A stretch of 64,000 nucleotides of DNA, taken from positions 171,002 through 235,001 of the forward strand of contig NZ_JAINVH010000011.1 of NCBI RefSeq assembly GCF_020400825.1, written 5' to 3'. Below, piece after piece: positions 25,363-35,194 of the stretch. Position numbers and translations under genes: made by a program. The notes below the pieces were generated by a model. That model was given only the letters and a program-made list of their open reading frames with translations. It was not told where the DNA came from and did no database searches. Position 1 is the first letter of the stretch. Every line of letters starts with the position of its first letter. The stretch is from Streptomyces sp. HPF1205. GTDB lineage: Bacteria; Actinomycetota; Actinomycetes; Streptomycetales; Streptomycetaceae.

Positions 25363-25466
25363 CGCCACGCGCCCTCCCGATCTCCGACACCGTAGCTCGA
25401 TGCTTGATGATGGCATGCGTCTAGCCCCGCTCAGCGGCGCCGGAGCGTCCCGATGCCATCACGTGA

Positions 25467-26381
25467 TCAGGCTGTGACCGCTTCTTGGAGCAACGTCAGC
25501 GCCTCGTCGACGAGTTCCGGACCGCGTGCCGTGAGCCAGTGCACCCGCGGGTCGCGCCGGAACCATGAATCCTGGCGGCGGGCAAAGCGTTTGGTGGCGC
25601 GTACGGTCTCGGCTCGTGCCTCTTGCTCGGTGCACTCGCCGGCCAGGGCGGCCAGCACCTGCTGGTAGCCGAGGGCCCGGGAGGCCGTACGCCCTTCGCG
25701 CAGGCCCCGCGCCTCAAGGGTGCGGACCTCGGCGACCAGGCCGGCCTCCCACATGCGATCGACGCGGACGGAGATGCGTTCGTCGAGTTCGGGCCGGGGG
25801 ACGTCAACGCCGACCTGAACCGTGTCGTAGAAGGCCTCGTGACCGGGGAGGTTGGCGGTGAACGGGCGCCCGGTGATCTCGACGACCTCCAAGGCGCGGA
25901 CGATACGGCGCCCGTTGCCCGGCAGGATCGCGCGGGCGGCCTCGGGGTCGACGGCGGCGAGGCGGGCGTGCAGGGCGCCGGGGCCGCGCAGTTCCAGTTC
26001 CGCCTCGAGCCGGGCACGGACCTCCGGGTCGGTGCCCGGGAACTCCAGCACGTCAAGTGCGGCGCGCACGTAGAGGCCGGAGCCGCCGACCAGGACGGGA
26101 ACGCGGCCCTCGGCGAGGAGGTGGTCGATCTCGGCACGGGCGAGGCGCTGGTAATCGGCGACGTTGGCCGCCTGAGTGACGTCCCAGATGTCGAGGAGGT
26201 GGTGCGGGACGCCCTGGCGCTCCTCCGGGGTGAGCTTCGCGGTGCCGATGTCCATGCCGCGGTAGAGCTGCATGGAGTCGGCGTTGATCACCTCGCCGCC
26301 GAGGGTCTTCGCCAACGCGACGCCCAGATCGGACTTTCCGGCCGCGGTGGGACCGACGACGGCGATGACACGGTTCTTCAT
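25467..26381 (-). CDS. miaA: tRNA dimethylallyltransferase MiaA
   Basis: A 304-residue enzyme that puts an isopentenyl group on A37 of tRNAs reading codons starting with U. It begins MKNRVIAVVGPTAAGKSDLG with the P-loop, then DSMQLYRGMDIGTAKLTPEERQGVPHHLLD, VLVGGSGLYVRAALD and RIVRALEV. The substrate-binding C-terminal region RASRALGYQQVLA and RRQDSWFRRDPRVHWL is complete. The product is the substrate of MiaB (27773-29293). Confidence 0.97.
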   Translation of the reverse strand: MKNRVIAVVGPTAAGKSDLGVALAKTLGGEVINADSMQLYRGMDIGTAKLTPEERQGVPHHLLDIWDVTQAANVADYQRLARAEIDHLLAEGRVPVLVGGSGLYVRAALDVLEFPGTDPEVRARLEAELELRGPGALHARLAAVDPEAARAILPGNGRRIVRALEVVEITGRPFTANLPGHEAFYDTVQVGVDVPRPELDERISVRVDRMWEAGLVAEVRTLEARGLREGRTASRALGYQQVLAALAGECTEQEARAETVRATKRFARRQDSWFRRDPRVHWLTARGPELVDEALTLLQEAVTA

Positions 26382-26556
26382 CCTGTCAGTCTCCCAAACG
26401 GCCGACGGCCGAGCGCGCCGGATCGGGCGGGCACTTGCGGACGCGGCGGGGCACAGGCGCGGGTATGGTCGACATCGAGAAGATGCTTTGCGGGCTTTTG
26501 TCATTATTCGCCCGCTCTGGGCCGCCATCGTCGATGAATGCGAGGGAAGGTGCCAC

Positions 26557-26787
26557 ATGAGCTTCATGGACACGCTCAAGGGCAAGCTCGGGATGTCGAA
26601 GGACAAGGCCGGGGATCTCGCCCGTGAACACGGCGACAAGATCGACTCCGGGATCGACAAGGCCGGACAGGCCGCGGACTCCAGGACCGGCGGCAAGTAC
26701 GGTCAGCAGATCGACAGGGGAGCGGACAGGGCGAAGGGCGCCGTGGACGACTACGGCAATCAGGGCGGCGGTCAAGGCTCCCGCTGA
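26557..26787 (+). CDS. Small MT0933/Rv0909-type antitoxin-like protein
   Basis: A 76-residue hydrophilic protein, MSFMDTLKGKLGMSKDKAG then Gly/Asp/Lys-rich helices (KIDSGIDKAGQAADSRTGGKYG). This matches the short MT0933_antitoxin family, found in most actinobacteria and often without a partner. The ribosome site GAGGGAAGG is strong. No toxin gene neighbours it: miaA is divergent and a LigB-like gene is convergent. The name reflects homology only. Confidence 0.8.
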   Translation: MSFMDTLKGKLGMSKDKAGDLAREHGDKIDSGIDKAGQAADSRTGGKYGQQIDRGADRAKGAVDDYGNQGGGQGSR

Positions 26788-26822
26788 CCGCGCGCAGGGG
26801 CGTCCCCGTCCCTGACGGAGCC

Positions 26823-26858
26823 GGACGGCCGCGGACCTCCACCATCCGCGGCCCGTCC
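26823..26858. terminator. Hairpin between convergent genes
   Basis: GGACGGCCGCGGA (26823-26835) pairs with TCCGCGGCCCGTCC (26845-26858) with a one-base bulge. It lies between the stops of the antitoxin-like gene and the LigB-like gene. Confidence 0.65.
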
Positions 26859-26894
26859 TTCACGTCGCCCCTGGGCCGCCTTGAGTGCGGCTCC

Positions 26895-27683
26895 TCAGAT
26901 CACGGTTCCGCGGCCCGGGGCGTGGGCACGTGCAGGGGAGCCCGGCCGCGTCCAGGCCGCGACGAAGTACGCCACACCGTAAGGGACGCACTGGTGGAGC
27001 AACTCACCCGCGAGGCCGGACCACTCCGCGGCCCCGGCGAGGACCTGCCAGGGAGCACGGCCCGCGGATCGAAGCTCACGGGACAGCTCGGGGTCCATAG
27101 CGGCCAGGGCCGTGGTGTCGGCCGCGGCCAGGGCGGCGGCCACGGATCCGTCGTAGTGTTCGGCACGCTCGTCGAGGTAGCCGGGGGCCTTGACCGTACG
27201 GCAGGCGCTGCCGTCACCCATGACCAGCAGGGCGACCCGCTCGGCCGAGTCGGCGACGGCCCGTCCGGCGGCGGCGCAGTCCTCGGGCGGCAGGTCCTCA
27301 CCGACACCGAGGCCGCCCACCGGGGCGCTGCCCCACCCGCGCAGCAGCCATCCCGCGACGGTCAGTGACGGCGGCAGGACCGGGAGCCGCGGACCGGCGG
27401 GATTCGGCGCGGCGCCGGCCGCCGGTGGCTCGACCGGCCCGAGTGTCACGTCCAACGGGACGCCGAATTCCCGGAAGGATCCGGGTGCTCCTTGTGCGTA
27501 GGACAGGCGGCCCGGTTCGCGTCCCGGACCTACGGCCACCAGCAGGTCCGGCCGGGACGCGGCCAGTGCCCCCACCGCGTCGGCACAGGCCGCTCGCAGA
27601 GCGTCGAGTTCGGGCGCGGCTCCGGCGGCCACGTCGGGCACCAGCAGGGGCGGGCACGGACACACGGCTGCGGCGACGAGCAT
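26895..27683 (-). CDS. Class III extradiol dioxygenase LigB-like protein
   Basis: A 262-residue protein of the LigB-like family commonly encoded beside miaB in actinobacteria. It opens MLVAAAVCPCPPLLVPDV and contains VALLVMGDGSACRTVKAPGYLDERAEHYD, with the DERAE-YD run near the expected catalytic region. A dioxygenase would need metal-binding His and Glu; few histidines are present, so catalysis is doubtful. It is about 90 bp downstream of miaB on the same strand. Role unknown. Confidence 0.75.
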   Translation of the reverse strand: MLVAAAVCPCPPLLVPDVAAGAAPELDALRAACADAVGALAASRPDLLVAVGPGREPGRLSYAQGAPGSFREFGVPLDVTLGPVEPPAAGAAPNPAGPRLPVLPPSLTVAGWLLRGWGSAPVGGLGVGEDLPPEDCAAAGRAVADSAERVALLVMGDGSACRTVKAPGYLDERAEHYDGSVAAALAAADTTALAAMDPELSRELRSAGRAPWQVLAGAAEWSGLAGELLHQCVPYGVAYFVAAWTRPGSPARAHAPGRGTVI

Positions 27684-27772
27684 GATCGCACCCTACCGGG
27701 CCGGGAAGATCGAGGTCGCCGGCCCGAGCCGCCCGCCTGCCTCAGAGCGCGGCCCGAGCCCGTCTCCTGGTC

Positions 27773-29293
27773 TCAGTGCGCGCTGCAGCCGCCCATCGCG
27801 GCCTCGGGCGAGGGAGCCGGTGCGCCGACCGCCGGAAGGCCGAGCATGACGCCCTTGGGAGCGGGCGCGGCGGTGTTGCGGCGCTCCCACGCGTCCCCGG
27901 CGCGCGTCGGGCGGACCCCCAGCACCGGCCCCTCGGCCAGCAGGTGGTGCGGCGCCGCGTACGTGACCTCCACCGTCACCATGTCCCCCGGCCGCACAGG
28001 CGTCGAAGCGGCGGGCGGCGTGAAATGCACAAGACGGTTGTCGGGAGCGCGCCCCGACAGCCGGTGCGTGGCGTCGTCCTTGCGCCCCTCCCCCTCGGCG
28101 ACCAGCACCTCAAGGGTGCGGCCGACCTGCTTCTTGTTCTCGGCCCAGGAGATCTCCTCCTGCAGCGCGACCAGCCGTTCGTACCGCTCCTGCACGACCG
28201 CCTTGGGGATCTGCCCGTCCATCTCGGCCGCGGGCGTGCCGGGGCGCTTGCTGTACTGGAAGGTGAAGGCCTGCGCGAAGCGGGCCTCTCGCACCACGTG
28301 CAGCGTCTGCTCGAAGTCCTCCTCGGTCTCGCCGGGGAAGCCCACGATGATGTCGGTGGTGATCGCGGCGTCCGGCATCGCGGCTCGCACCTTGTCGATG
28401 ATGCCGAGGTAGCGGTCCTGCCGGTACGAGCGCCGCATCGCCTTCAGGACGCGGTCGGAGCCCGACTGCAGCGGCATGTGCAGTTGGTGCATCACGTTGG
28501 GCGTCTCGGCCATCGCGGCGATGACGTCGTCGGTGAAGTCGCGCGGATGCGGAGAGGTGAAGCGGACCCGCTCCAGTCCCTCGACGCCCCCCGTCGCCCG
28601 CAGCAGCTTGCCGAACGCCTCGCGGTCGCCGATGTCGGACCCATAGGCGTTGACGTTCTGGCCCAGGAGCGTCACCTCGATGACGCCCTCCGCGACCAAC
28701 GCCTCCACCTCGGCGAGGATGTCGCCCGGCCGCCGGTCCTTCTCCTTGCCGCGCAGCGCGGGCACGATGCAGAAGGTGCAGGTGTTGTTGCAGCCGACCG
28801 AGATCGCGACCCAGGCGGCGTACGCCGACTCGCGCCTGGACGGCAGCGTCGAGGGGAAGGTCTCCAGCGATTCGGCGATCTCGACCTGCGCCTCATCGGC
28901 GATCCTGGCGCGTTCCAGCAGGACGGGAAGCTGTCCGATGTTGTGCGTGCCGAACACCACGTCCACCCAGGGGGCGCGCTTGACGATGGTGTCGCGGTCC
29001 TTCTGCGCCAAACATCCGCCGACCGCGATCTGCATTCCCGGCCGGGCCGCCTTCTTTGGCACGAGTTGCCCGAGATTGCCGTAGAGGCGGTTGTCGGCGT
29101 TCTCCCGCACCGCGCAGGTGTTGAAGACCACCACGTCCGCCCCGTCGTCCGCCTCGGCGGCGCGCACATATCCGGCGGCCTCCAGAAGCCCGGCCAGCCG
29201 TTCGGAATCGTGGACGTTCATCTGACACCCGTAGGTGCGAATCTCATAACTGCGCTTGACGTCCACTGTCCCGCTCCGGTCGCTGCTGCTCAT
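27773..29293 (-). CDS. miaB: tRNA-2-methylthio-N6-dimethylallyladenosine synthase MiaB
   Basis: A 506-residue radical SAM methylthiotransferase that adds a methylthio group at C2 of the MiaA-modified A37. It has the MTTase domain ([33 protein letters not shown] with its three cluster cysteines), the radical SAM motif [25 protein letters not shown] and a C-terminal TRAM domain (VGRTLEVLV through [13 protein letters not shown]). A 40-residue Ala/Pro-rich tail ends GGCSAH. Start ATG at 29293 has no good ribosome site. Confidence 0.96.
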   Translation of the reverse strand: MSSSDRSGTVDVKRSYEIRTYGCQMNVHDSERLAGLLEAAGYVRAAEADDGADVVVFNTCAVRENADNRLYGNLGQLVPKKAARPGMQIAVGGCLAQKDRDTIVKRAPWVDVVFGTHNIGQLPVLLERARIADEAQVEIAESLETFPSTLPSRRESAYAAWVAISVGCNNTCTFCIVPALRGKEKDRRPGDILAEVEALVAEGVIEVTLLGQNVNAYGSDIGDREAFGKLLRATGGVEGLERVRFTSPHPRDFTDDVIAAMAETPNVMHQLHMPLQSGSDRVLKAMRRSYRQDRYLGIIDKVRAAMPDAAITTDIIVGFPGETEEDFEQTLHVVREARFAQAFTFQYSKRPGTPAAEMDGQIPKAVVQERYERLVALQEEISWAENKKQVGRTLEVLVAEGEGRKDDATHRLSGRAPDNRLVHFTPPAASTPVRPGDMVTVEVTYAAPHHLLAEGPVLGVRPTRAGDAWERRNTAAPAPKGVMLGLPAVGAPAPSPEAAMGGCSAH

Positions 29294-29461
29294 GGAAACA
29301 AGGGTAGGCGGCCCCAGTGGTCGCTCTTGCCGGGAGAGCGGCTTACCCGGCACCGGCCCTTCGCGGGGCCGGGCCGCCCCACAGGGGGAGCTCTCACGGA
29401 CGCCCACCTCACGTCCCGGCGGGCTTCCGCCGGGACGGATGCGCTGGCAGGATCGCGGGCC

Positions 29462-30505
29462 ATGAACAGACCCGGCACCGGAGAGAGCGCTCCGCGGTCC
29501 GACGTGCGCCCCGTGGGCCTCGTGACCGGCCGGCTGGGTCGCCGGCGGGCACTCCAGAGCGCCCTGGCGGCCTCGTCCGCGCTGGCCCTGCTGCTGTGGT
29601 GGCTGCTGCCGTCGGGCGGGCCCTCGTACCCCCACAGGCCGATCTCGTTCGCCACCGGTGTCGCCAACGGCGTCTACGAGAAGTACGGGATGCTGCTGAA
29701 GTCGGACCTCACGGCCGCGCTGCCCGGGGTCGAGGTGAACCTTCTGAACACCGAGGGCTCGGTCGAGAACATCGAGCGGGTGGCATCGGGGCGGGCGGAC
29801 TTCACCATCGCCGCCGCCGACGCGGTGGCCGACTACCACGGCCGCGGCAAGAGCGACCTGCGGGCCTGCGCCCGGCTGTACGACGACTACATGCAGCTCG
29901 TCGTACCGCGCAGCTCCACTGTCCGCGCTGCCAAGGATCTGCGCGGGCTGCGCGTCGGAGTCGGACAGGCGGGCTCGGGTGTGAACTTGATCACACGCCG
30001 CCTGCTCGCGGCGGCGGGTCTCGACATCACCAAGGACATCCAGGCGTACCCGGTCGGTATCGACCAGGCCCCCGCCATGCTGATGGGCGGCAAGCTGGAC
30101 GCCTTCTTCTGGTCCGGCGGCCTGCCGACCGCCGCGGTGACGGCCATGGCCACGCCGGTGGACAGGATCAGGCTCGTGCAGCTCGGCGACCTGGTGAAGC
30201 CGCTGCACGCCATGGGAGCGAGCATGCAGTACTACCGGCAGGCCGTGATGCCCGCCGACGCCTATCCCAAGGCGCAGGACGGCCGGGCCGTGGCCACCAT
30301 CGCGGTGGCCAACCTGCTGGTCACCACCGACCACGCCAACGCCGGCCTGGTGGAGCGGCTCACCCGTGCCGTCATCGCCAGCCGGGACGCCATCGGCAAG
30401 AAGGTGCACGCCGCCCAGCTCGTGGATCTGCGGACCGCGGTCTTCACCGACCCACTGCCGCTTCACGAGGGCGCCGAACGCTACTACCGGTCGGTGAAGC
30501 CTTAA
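29462..30505 (+). CDS. TAXI-family solute-binding protein, membrane-anchored
   Basis: A 347-residue protein. Residues about 30-50 ([20 protein letters not shown]) are an uncleaved signal or anchor without a lipobox. The rest is a periplasmic-binding fold of the TAXI type: [55 protein letters not shown] and [15 protein letters not shown]. Such proteins feed TRAP-T (4TM-12TM) transporters, but no permease is in the window. In this strand order it lies next to a minus-strand two-component pair. Confidence 0.9.
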   Translation: MNRPGTGESAPRSDVRPVGLVTGRLGRRRALQSALAASSALALLLWWLLPSGGPSYPHRPISFATGVANGVYEKYGMLLKSDLTAALPGVEVNLLNTEGSVENIERVASGRADFTIAAADAVADYHGRGKSDLRACARLYDDYMQLVVPRSSTVRAAKDLRGLRVGVGQAGSGVNLITRRLLAAAGLDITKDIQAYPVGIDQAPAMLMGGKLDAFFWSGGLPTAAVTAMATPVDRIRLVQLGDLVKPLHAMGASMQYYRQAVMPADAYPKAQDGRAVATIAVANLLVTTDHANAGLVERLTRAVIASRDAIGKKVHAAQLVDLRTAVFTDPLPLHEGAERYYRSVKP

Positions 30506-30548
30506 GCGCACCCAGGCTTGCCCTGCCGCGAACCCGTGTCGCCCGGCC

Positions 30549-30578
30549 TACGCGCCCTTGAGTGCCGGAGGGCGCGTA
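30549..30578 (+). terminator. Hairpin after the TAXI gene
   Basis: Perfect 10-bp arms TACGCGCCCT (30549-30558) and AGGGCGCGTA (30569-30578), 10-nt loop, 44 bp past the stop codon. Confidence 0.7.
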
Positions 30579-30630
30579 CGACCGCTGACCCGCATGTCTG
30601 ACCCGCACCTCGCGAGGAGCCCGCACTCCT

Positions 30631-30738
30631 TATGGCGGTTCGCTCCATTGCGGCGCCCGCACCCTATACGGCGGTTCGCATCCCGTACGACCGTTCGCAT
30701 CTATTACGACGGTTCGCCGCCATTACGGCGTGCGCACC
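30631..30738. repeat. Degenerate 19-bp tandem repeat array, TACGRCGGTTCGC
   Basis: Units begin at about 30631, 30648, 30667, 30686, 30705 and 30724; the last four steps are exactly 19 bp. The core reads TACGGCGGTTCGC, TACGACCGTTCGC, TACGACGGTTCGC in the best copies, and decays toward the left. The last copy runs into the 3' end of the sensor kinase gene (stop at 30723-30725). Function unknown. Confidence 0.75.
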
Positions 30739-32150
30739 GGCGCCTGGCGGGGCACCCGCAGCGTGACTTCCAGGCCGTGCGGGTCACGGCGGGCGAAGGC
30801 GATCTCGCCGCCGGACTGGCTGAGCAGGGCTCGGGCGATGGAAAGGCCGAGACCGGAACCTTGGACGTTCTGGTGGCGGTTGCTGCGCCAGAAGCGGTCG
30901 CCGATCCGGGCCAGCTCGTCGTCGGTGAGGCCGGGGCCGCCGTCCGCCACGGTGATCGTCACCTGCCCGCCGTCCGCCGCGATCCCCACCGACACCGTCC
31001 CGCCGCCCGGCGTGAACTTGATCGCGTTGTCCAGTACGGCGTCGAGCGCGCTGGACAGGGCGACCGGGTCCGCCCATCCGTTGACGCGGCCGCCGCCGTC
31101 GGGCTCGATGAACTCCACCGCGGTCCCGGCCCGGTCGGCCACCGGCCGCCAGGCGGCGGCCCTGGTCCGCACCAAGGCGGCGATGTCCGTCACGTCCAGA
31201 TGGCTCTCGGTGCTCTCCGCCACGGCGAGGCCGAGCAGGTCGTCCAGCACCTGCGCGAGCCGGTGACCCTCCTCCTTCACCGACTCGGCCTCGGTGTGGC
31301 CCTCGGGCAGTTCCAGGCCCAGCAGTTCGATCCGCAGCAGGAGCGCGGACAGCGGATTGCGCAACTGGTGGGAGGCGTCGGCGACGAACGCCCGCTGCTG
31401 GTCGAGGACGGCCTCGACGTTGTCGGCCATCTCGTTGAACGACCGGATCAGACGGCGCAGCTCGGGCGGTCCGCCGGCCTCCTGGACGCGGGACGTCATC
31501 CGGCCGGTCGCGATGTCGTGGGTGACCCGGTCGAGCCTGGCCACCGGCCGCAGCACCCAGGCGGTGAGGCGTACCGCGAACAGCACGGCGATCGCCATCG
31601 CGGCGAGTTCGCCGGCGGCAAGCAGCAGCCAGCCGTGCAGGATACGGGCGCGCAGTGCGCCGGTCGGCGAGTCGGTCACGACCACCGCGACCACGTCGCC
31701 GTCCCGCACGATGGGCGAGGCTATGGCGAGCATCCGGTGCTGCCACGGCCAGACCTGCTCCGGGTCGTGGGCGCGGCGCCCGAGCAGCGCCGAGTAGTAC
31801 GCGTCGTACAACTCCCCCTGTCTGGGCAGCCGCCAGTCCGCGGGGGCGGCCGCCATGGCCGAGCTGTCGCGGTAGAAGACACCGACGCGGATTCCGTAGA
31901 GCTGCTCGTAGCGGACGAGTTCGGTGCGCAAGGTGTGCAGCCGCTCGGCGTCGTCCGAGTTGGTGACGATCTGCTCCTCGCGATCGTCGACGAACTGGGC
32001 GAGCGCGGCGAACCGGGTCGTGTCGTCGATCCGGTCGACCACCACCCGGTGCTGCTGCGCGGCCGCCTGGCTGGCGGCCAGCGGAAAGCCGAGGGCGAGC
32101 AGGACGCCCGCCATCAGCACGATGAGCAGCGGCAGCAATCGGTTGCGCAC
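30723..32150 (-). CDS. Two-component sensor histidine kinase
   Basis: A 475-residue membrane kinase. TM1 is at residues 5-27 (LLPLLIVLMAGVLLALGF), an extracytoplasmic sensor domain of about 130 residues follows, and TM2 is near 170-192 (GWLLLAAGELAAMAIAVLF). HAMP then HisKA with DASHQLRNPLSALLLRIELL (phosphorylated His near 260), and an ATPase domain with VLDNAIKFTPGG, VADGGPGL and QGSGLGLSIARALL. It follows the response regulator gene by 20 bp and is probably co-transcribed. Signal unknown. Confidence 0.94.
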   Translation of the reverse strand: MRNRLLPLLIVLMAGVLLALGFPLAASQAAAQQHRVVVDRIDDTTRFAALAQFVDDREEQIVTNSDDAERLHTLRTELVRYEQLYGIRVGVFYRDSSAMAAAPADWRLPRQGELYDAYYSALLGRRAHDPEQVWPWQHRMLAIASPIVRDGDVVAVVVTDSPTGALRARILHGWLLLAAGELAAMAIAVLFAVRLTAWVLRPVARLDRVTHDIATGRMTSRVQEAGGPPELRRLIRSFNEMADNVEAVLDQQRAFVADASHQLRNPLSALLLRIELLGLELPEGHTEAESVKEEGHRLAQVLDDLLGLAVAESTESHLDVTDIAALVRTRAAAWRPVADRAGTAVEFIEPDGGGRVNGWADPVALSSALDAVLDNAIKFTPGGGTVSVGIAADGGQVTITVADGGPGLTDDELARIGDRFWRSNRHQNVQGSGLGLSIARALLSQSGGEIAFARRDPHGLEVTLRVPRQAPVRTP

Positions 32151-32170
32151 GGCAGGGTCCTGGCGTGCCG

Positions 32171-32959
32171 TCAGCCGGCCGGAACCACGAGCCGGTAGCC
32201 GACTCCGCGGACCGTCTCGATCATCGCGGGGGTGCGCAGCTTGGAGCGCAGGCTGGCGACATGCACTTCGAGCGTGCGGCCTGTGCCCTCCCAGGCTGTG
32301 CGCCAGACCTCGCTGATGATCTGCTCGCGGCGGAACACCACGCCGGGGCGCTGGGCGAGCAGCGCGAGCAGGTCGAACTCCTTGCGGGTGAGCGATACGG
32401 GCGCGCCGTCCACGGTGACGCGGCGGGTGGCCGGTTCGATCACGACCGGGCCCAGCCGCAGCGTTTCGTCGGGCCCGGGGGCGGCGGCCGGTTCGAGCGC
32501 GGGTGCCGTGGCCGCCGTCCGGCCGTCGGCTGCCGGGGACGCCGTCGCGGTCGTGGAGAACATGGTGACCGCGGGGCCGGCCGGGGTCCTGAGCGGGGGG
32601 CGACGGGCGACGGCATGGATACGGGCGAGCAGTTCGCCGGTGTCGTACGGCTTGACCACGTAGTCGTCCGCGCCGAGGTTGAGGCCGTGGATACGGGAGC
32701 GCACGTCCGCGCGGGCGGTGACCATGATCACCGGGGTGGTCGTGAGCCGTCTGATCCGACTGCAGACCTCGAAACCGTCCTGGTCGGGGAGGCCGAGATC
32801 GAGCAGGACGCAGTCGTAGCCGGGGCTCAGGCCGGGCAGCAGGGCCTCGATGGCGTCCTCACCGCTGCGGGCGTGCCGGACGTCGAAGCCGTGCTTGCCG
32901 AGTATCGCGGAGAGAGCGGCGGCGACCCGGTCGTCGTCCTCCACGAGCAACAGCCGCAT
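32171..32959 (-). CDS. OmpR-family response regulator
   Basis: A 262-residue regulator: receiver domain MRLLLVEDDDRVAAAL with phosphorylated Asp in VLLDLGLPDQDG, VIMVTARAD and VKPYDTGELLARI; an unusually long Ala/Pro-rich linker of about 50 residues; and a winged-helix DNA-binding domain (RKEFDLLALLAQRPGVVFRR, GRTLEVHVASLRSKL, IETVRGVGYRL). ATG with GGAAGGGGG in front. It is the first gene of the pair with the sensor kinase. Confidence 0.95.
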   Translation of the reverse strand: MRLLLVEDDDRVAAALSAILGKHGFDVRHARSGEDAIEALLPGLSPGYDCVLLDLGLPDQDGFEVCSRIRRLTTTPVIMVTARADVRSRIHGLNLGADDYVVKPYDTGELLARIHAVARRPPLRTPAGPAVTMFSTTATASPAADGRTAATAPALEPAAAPGPDETLRLGPVVIEPATRRVTVDGAPVSLTRKEFDLLALLAQRPGVVFRREQIISEVWRTAWEGTGRTLEVHVASLRSKLRTPAMIETVRGVGYRLVVPAG

Positions 32960-33405
32960 GCGGCACCCCCTTCCACTGGGACCTGTACTGGGACCTCTGC
33001 GGGGACTACCGGGACTTCCACTGGAACAGTCGGTCCGGGCCGGTTGCCGGTTCCGTTCGAAAGCGGTTGGTTTTCGGTTCGTGTTCGTTTCCCCGTGGAC
33101 GGAATCCACCCCGATTCGACCGGGGTGCGTCAAGGGGATACCGCCTCAGGAGGCGGACCGTTACCGAGCCGGTACGCGATGGGGGACGGAACGAGGCGGG
33201 CCGCCACGAGGGCGCGGGCGGGTCCACGGGTGGGGCGCAAGGCGGTCGCGCGCCGACGCGCACGGGTGCCGGGCGGGCGGCACGCGGGGGACGTGCGCCC
33301 GGTGTGCGGCTGCCGCACCGCGCCGACGTGCGGCTCTCGCTTGACGTGGGCAGGCGCAGTGGGTTGCATACGCTTTGTGACCGCTATTCTTCCGGGGGCT
33401 GCTGC
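32960..33405. other. Divergent intergenic region regulator / monooxygenase
   Basis: No gene seen. Next to the regulator start is a partial 12-bp tandem repeat (CACTGGGACCTG at 32974, TACTGGGACCTC at 32986, a weaker unit at 32998), and further on a small hairpin CCGCCTC-AG-GAGGCGG (33141-33156). A TATTCT hexamer at 33385 could serve the monooxygenase gene. Confidence 0.5.
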
Positions 33406-35136
33406 GTGGACCCGGTGATCGTCGTGGGGGCGGGTCCGGTGGGCCTGGCCCTCGCCCTCGCGCTGGCCCGCCGCGAAGTCCCCGTCATCCTGTTCGACGA
33501 GGCGCAGACGCCTACGCCGGGCGGCGCACAGGGGCCGGGGCAGCCTCGTACAGCGGTTCTCGGTCCGGTGACGGTCGCGCTCCTCGACCGGCTCGGCTAC
33601 GGCGGCGTCCGTGGCGACGGCGCGACCTGGCGAGCGTGGCGCACACTGCGCCGCCGCACGGAGATGGCGCGGGTCGACTTCGGGCCCGACCCGGCACAGG
33701 CGCCGCTGCATGTGGCCCAGTACCGGCTGGAAGCGGGCCTGCGAGCCGCCTTGCTGGGCTGTGGCTCGGCCCGGGTCGTGACGGGTTGCCGAGTGGACGG
33801 CTTGGAGCAGGACGCCGGCGGGGTCCTGGTGCACACCCGCGGCGAGCACGAGACCTGGTGGCGGGGCAGCTACGTGGCAGGCTGCGACGGGCCGCGGTCG
33901 ACGGTGCGGAAGCTGCTGGGGGTACGGTTCCCCGGCCGCACCGCCGTCGACCGGCATGCGGTCGCGGTGGTGCGGACCGAACTGCCGGAGCCCGGCGTCG
34001 CGTTGCTGCACCGCGATCCGCCGGGTGCGCCGGCCGGGCAGGAGATCACCGCCAAGCCGCTTCCCGACGGGATGTGGCGGCTGGACTGGCTGCTGCCCGC
34101 TCAGACCCGCCAACTGACCTCGGACGCCCTTGTGGAGCGCGTGCGCGCCACCCTCACCGCGTGGTGCGGGCAGGTGGTGCCCTACGACCTGGTGGGCTCG
34201 GCGGACTACTCCGTCCACCAGCGACTGGCCCGGCGGTGGCGGGTCGGCCGGGTGTTCCTGGCCGGTGACGCGGCCCATCTGATGGGCGCGCTCGGGGCGC
34301 AGAGCATCGAGGAAGGGCTGCGCGACGCGGAGAACCTCTCCTGGAAACTGGCGATGGCCTGGCACGACGGGTCCTCCGAGCTCCTCCTGGACAGCTACGA
34401 GGCGGAACGGCGCGGCGCGGTGGGAGTACGGCTGCGCACGACCGACCAGGCACTTCCGCTGCTGCGGGCGAGCGGGGCCTGGCAGAGCGTGCGGCAGACG
34501 CTCCTGGCCGGATCGGGGCGCGGCCAGGCGGAGCTGCTGACGGACAGCCACCTGGGGCTCGGCTCCGCCGCCGCGTCCTCGGTGTACGCCCGCTCTCCGC
34601 TGACCCTGCCTGCGCCCCGCTCGGGCGGCGGCAGATCCCAGCCGTCGCCGCTGGTCGCCGGGTGCGACACTCCTCCGGGCGGAATCGTCAGCGACGCGCA
34701 GGTGACCGCGCTGGACGGCACCGTCGGGCGGCTGTGGGACCGGCTCGGCCGAGGACTGCTGGTGGTGCTCGTGGCCCCCGGCACCGGGGTGTGGGAGAGC
34801 CGCCACTGGCTTACCGCCGGGCTGATGCCGCGGCTGGCGGCTGCCGTCGCGGCGCTGCCCACGCCCGCCGAGCTGCTGGTCACCGAGGGCTACCCGGGCG
34901 CCACCGCGCACACCGTTCTGCTCATCCGGCCGGACGGCCACCTTGTGGCGGCCATGGTGGGCTGCCGCCCCGCCGAGCTTTACTCCTATGCCGACCTGGC
35001 CCGTGGCGGCCCTCCGGTACCGGCCCAGGCGAGCGGCTCCCACTCAGGGGGCACCGCGGAGCCGACGGGTCCGGCTCCTCCGGCCGACACCAGGACCGCC
35101 GGGGCGGACGGCCCGGTCAGCGGCCGCAGGAACTAG
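33406..35136 (+). CDS. FAD-dependent aromatic-type monooxygenase (PHBH fold)
   Basis: About 576 residues starting GTG (VDPVIVVGAGPVG) with a G-rich ribosome site. It has the dinucleotide motif VVGAGPVGLALALALARREV, the DG motif VAGCDGPRSTVRKLLG and the GD motif VFLAGDAAHLMGALGAQSIEEG-L-D-NLSWKLA. The C-terminal 130 residues are a thioredoxin-like domain usual in class A flavin monooxygenases of polyketide hydroxylase type. In GAQS the usual Gly-Gly-Gln is partly changed. Substrate unknown; it stands alone, not in a biosynthetic cluster. Confidence 0.9.
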   Translation: MDPVIVVGAGPVGLALALALARREVPVILFDEAQTPTPGGAQGPGQPRTAVLGPVTVALLDRLGYGGVRGDGATWRAWRTLRRRTEMARVDFGPDPAQAPLHVAQYRLEAGLRAALLGCGSARVVTGCRVDGLEQDAGGVLVHTRGEHETWWRGSYVAGCDGPRSTVRKLLGVRFPGRTAVDRHAVAVVRTELPEPGVALLHRDPPGAPAGQEITAKPLPDGMWRLDWLLPAQTRQLTSDALVERVRATLTAWCGQVVPYDLVGSADYSVHQRLARRWRVGRVFLAGDAAHLMGALGAQSIEEGLRDAENLSWKLAMAWHDGSSELLLDSYEAERRGAVGVRLRTTDQALPLLRASGAWQSVRQTLLAGSGRGQAELLTDSHLGLGSAAASSVYARSPLTLPAPRSGGGRSQPSPLVAGCDTPPGGIVSDAQVTALDGTVGRLWDRLGRGLLVVLVAPGTGVWESRHWLTAGLMPRLAAAVAALPTPAELLVTEGYPGATAHTVLLIRPDGHLVAAMVGCRPAELYSYADLARGGPPVPAQASGSHSGGTAEPTGPAPPADTRTAGADGPVSGRRN

Positions 35137-35194
35137 ACCGCGGCCGGGGGGAGGTGTCCGAGGCCGTGCCCTCGCGGCTCCGCGCTCACCGTCG

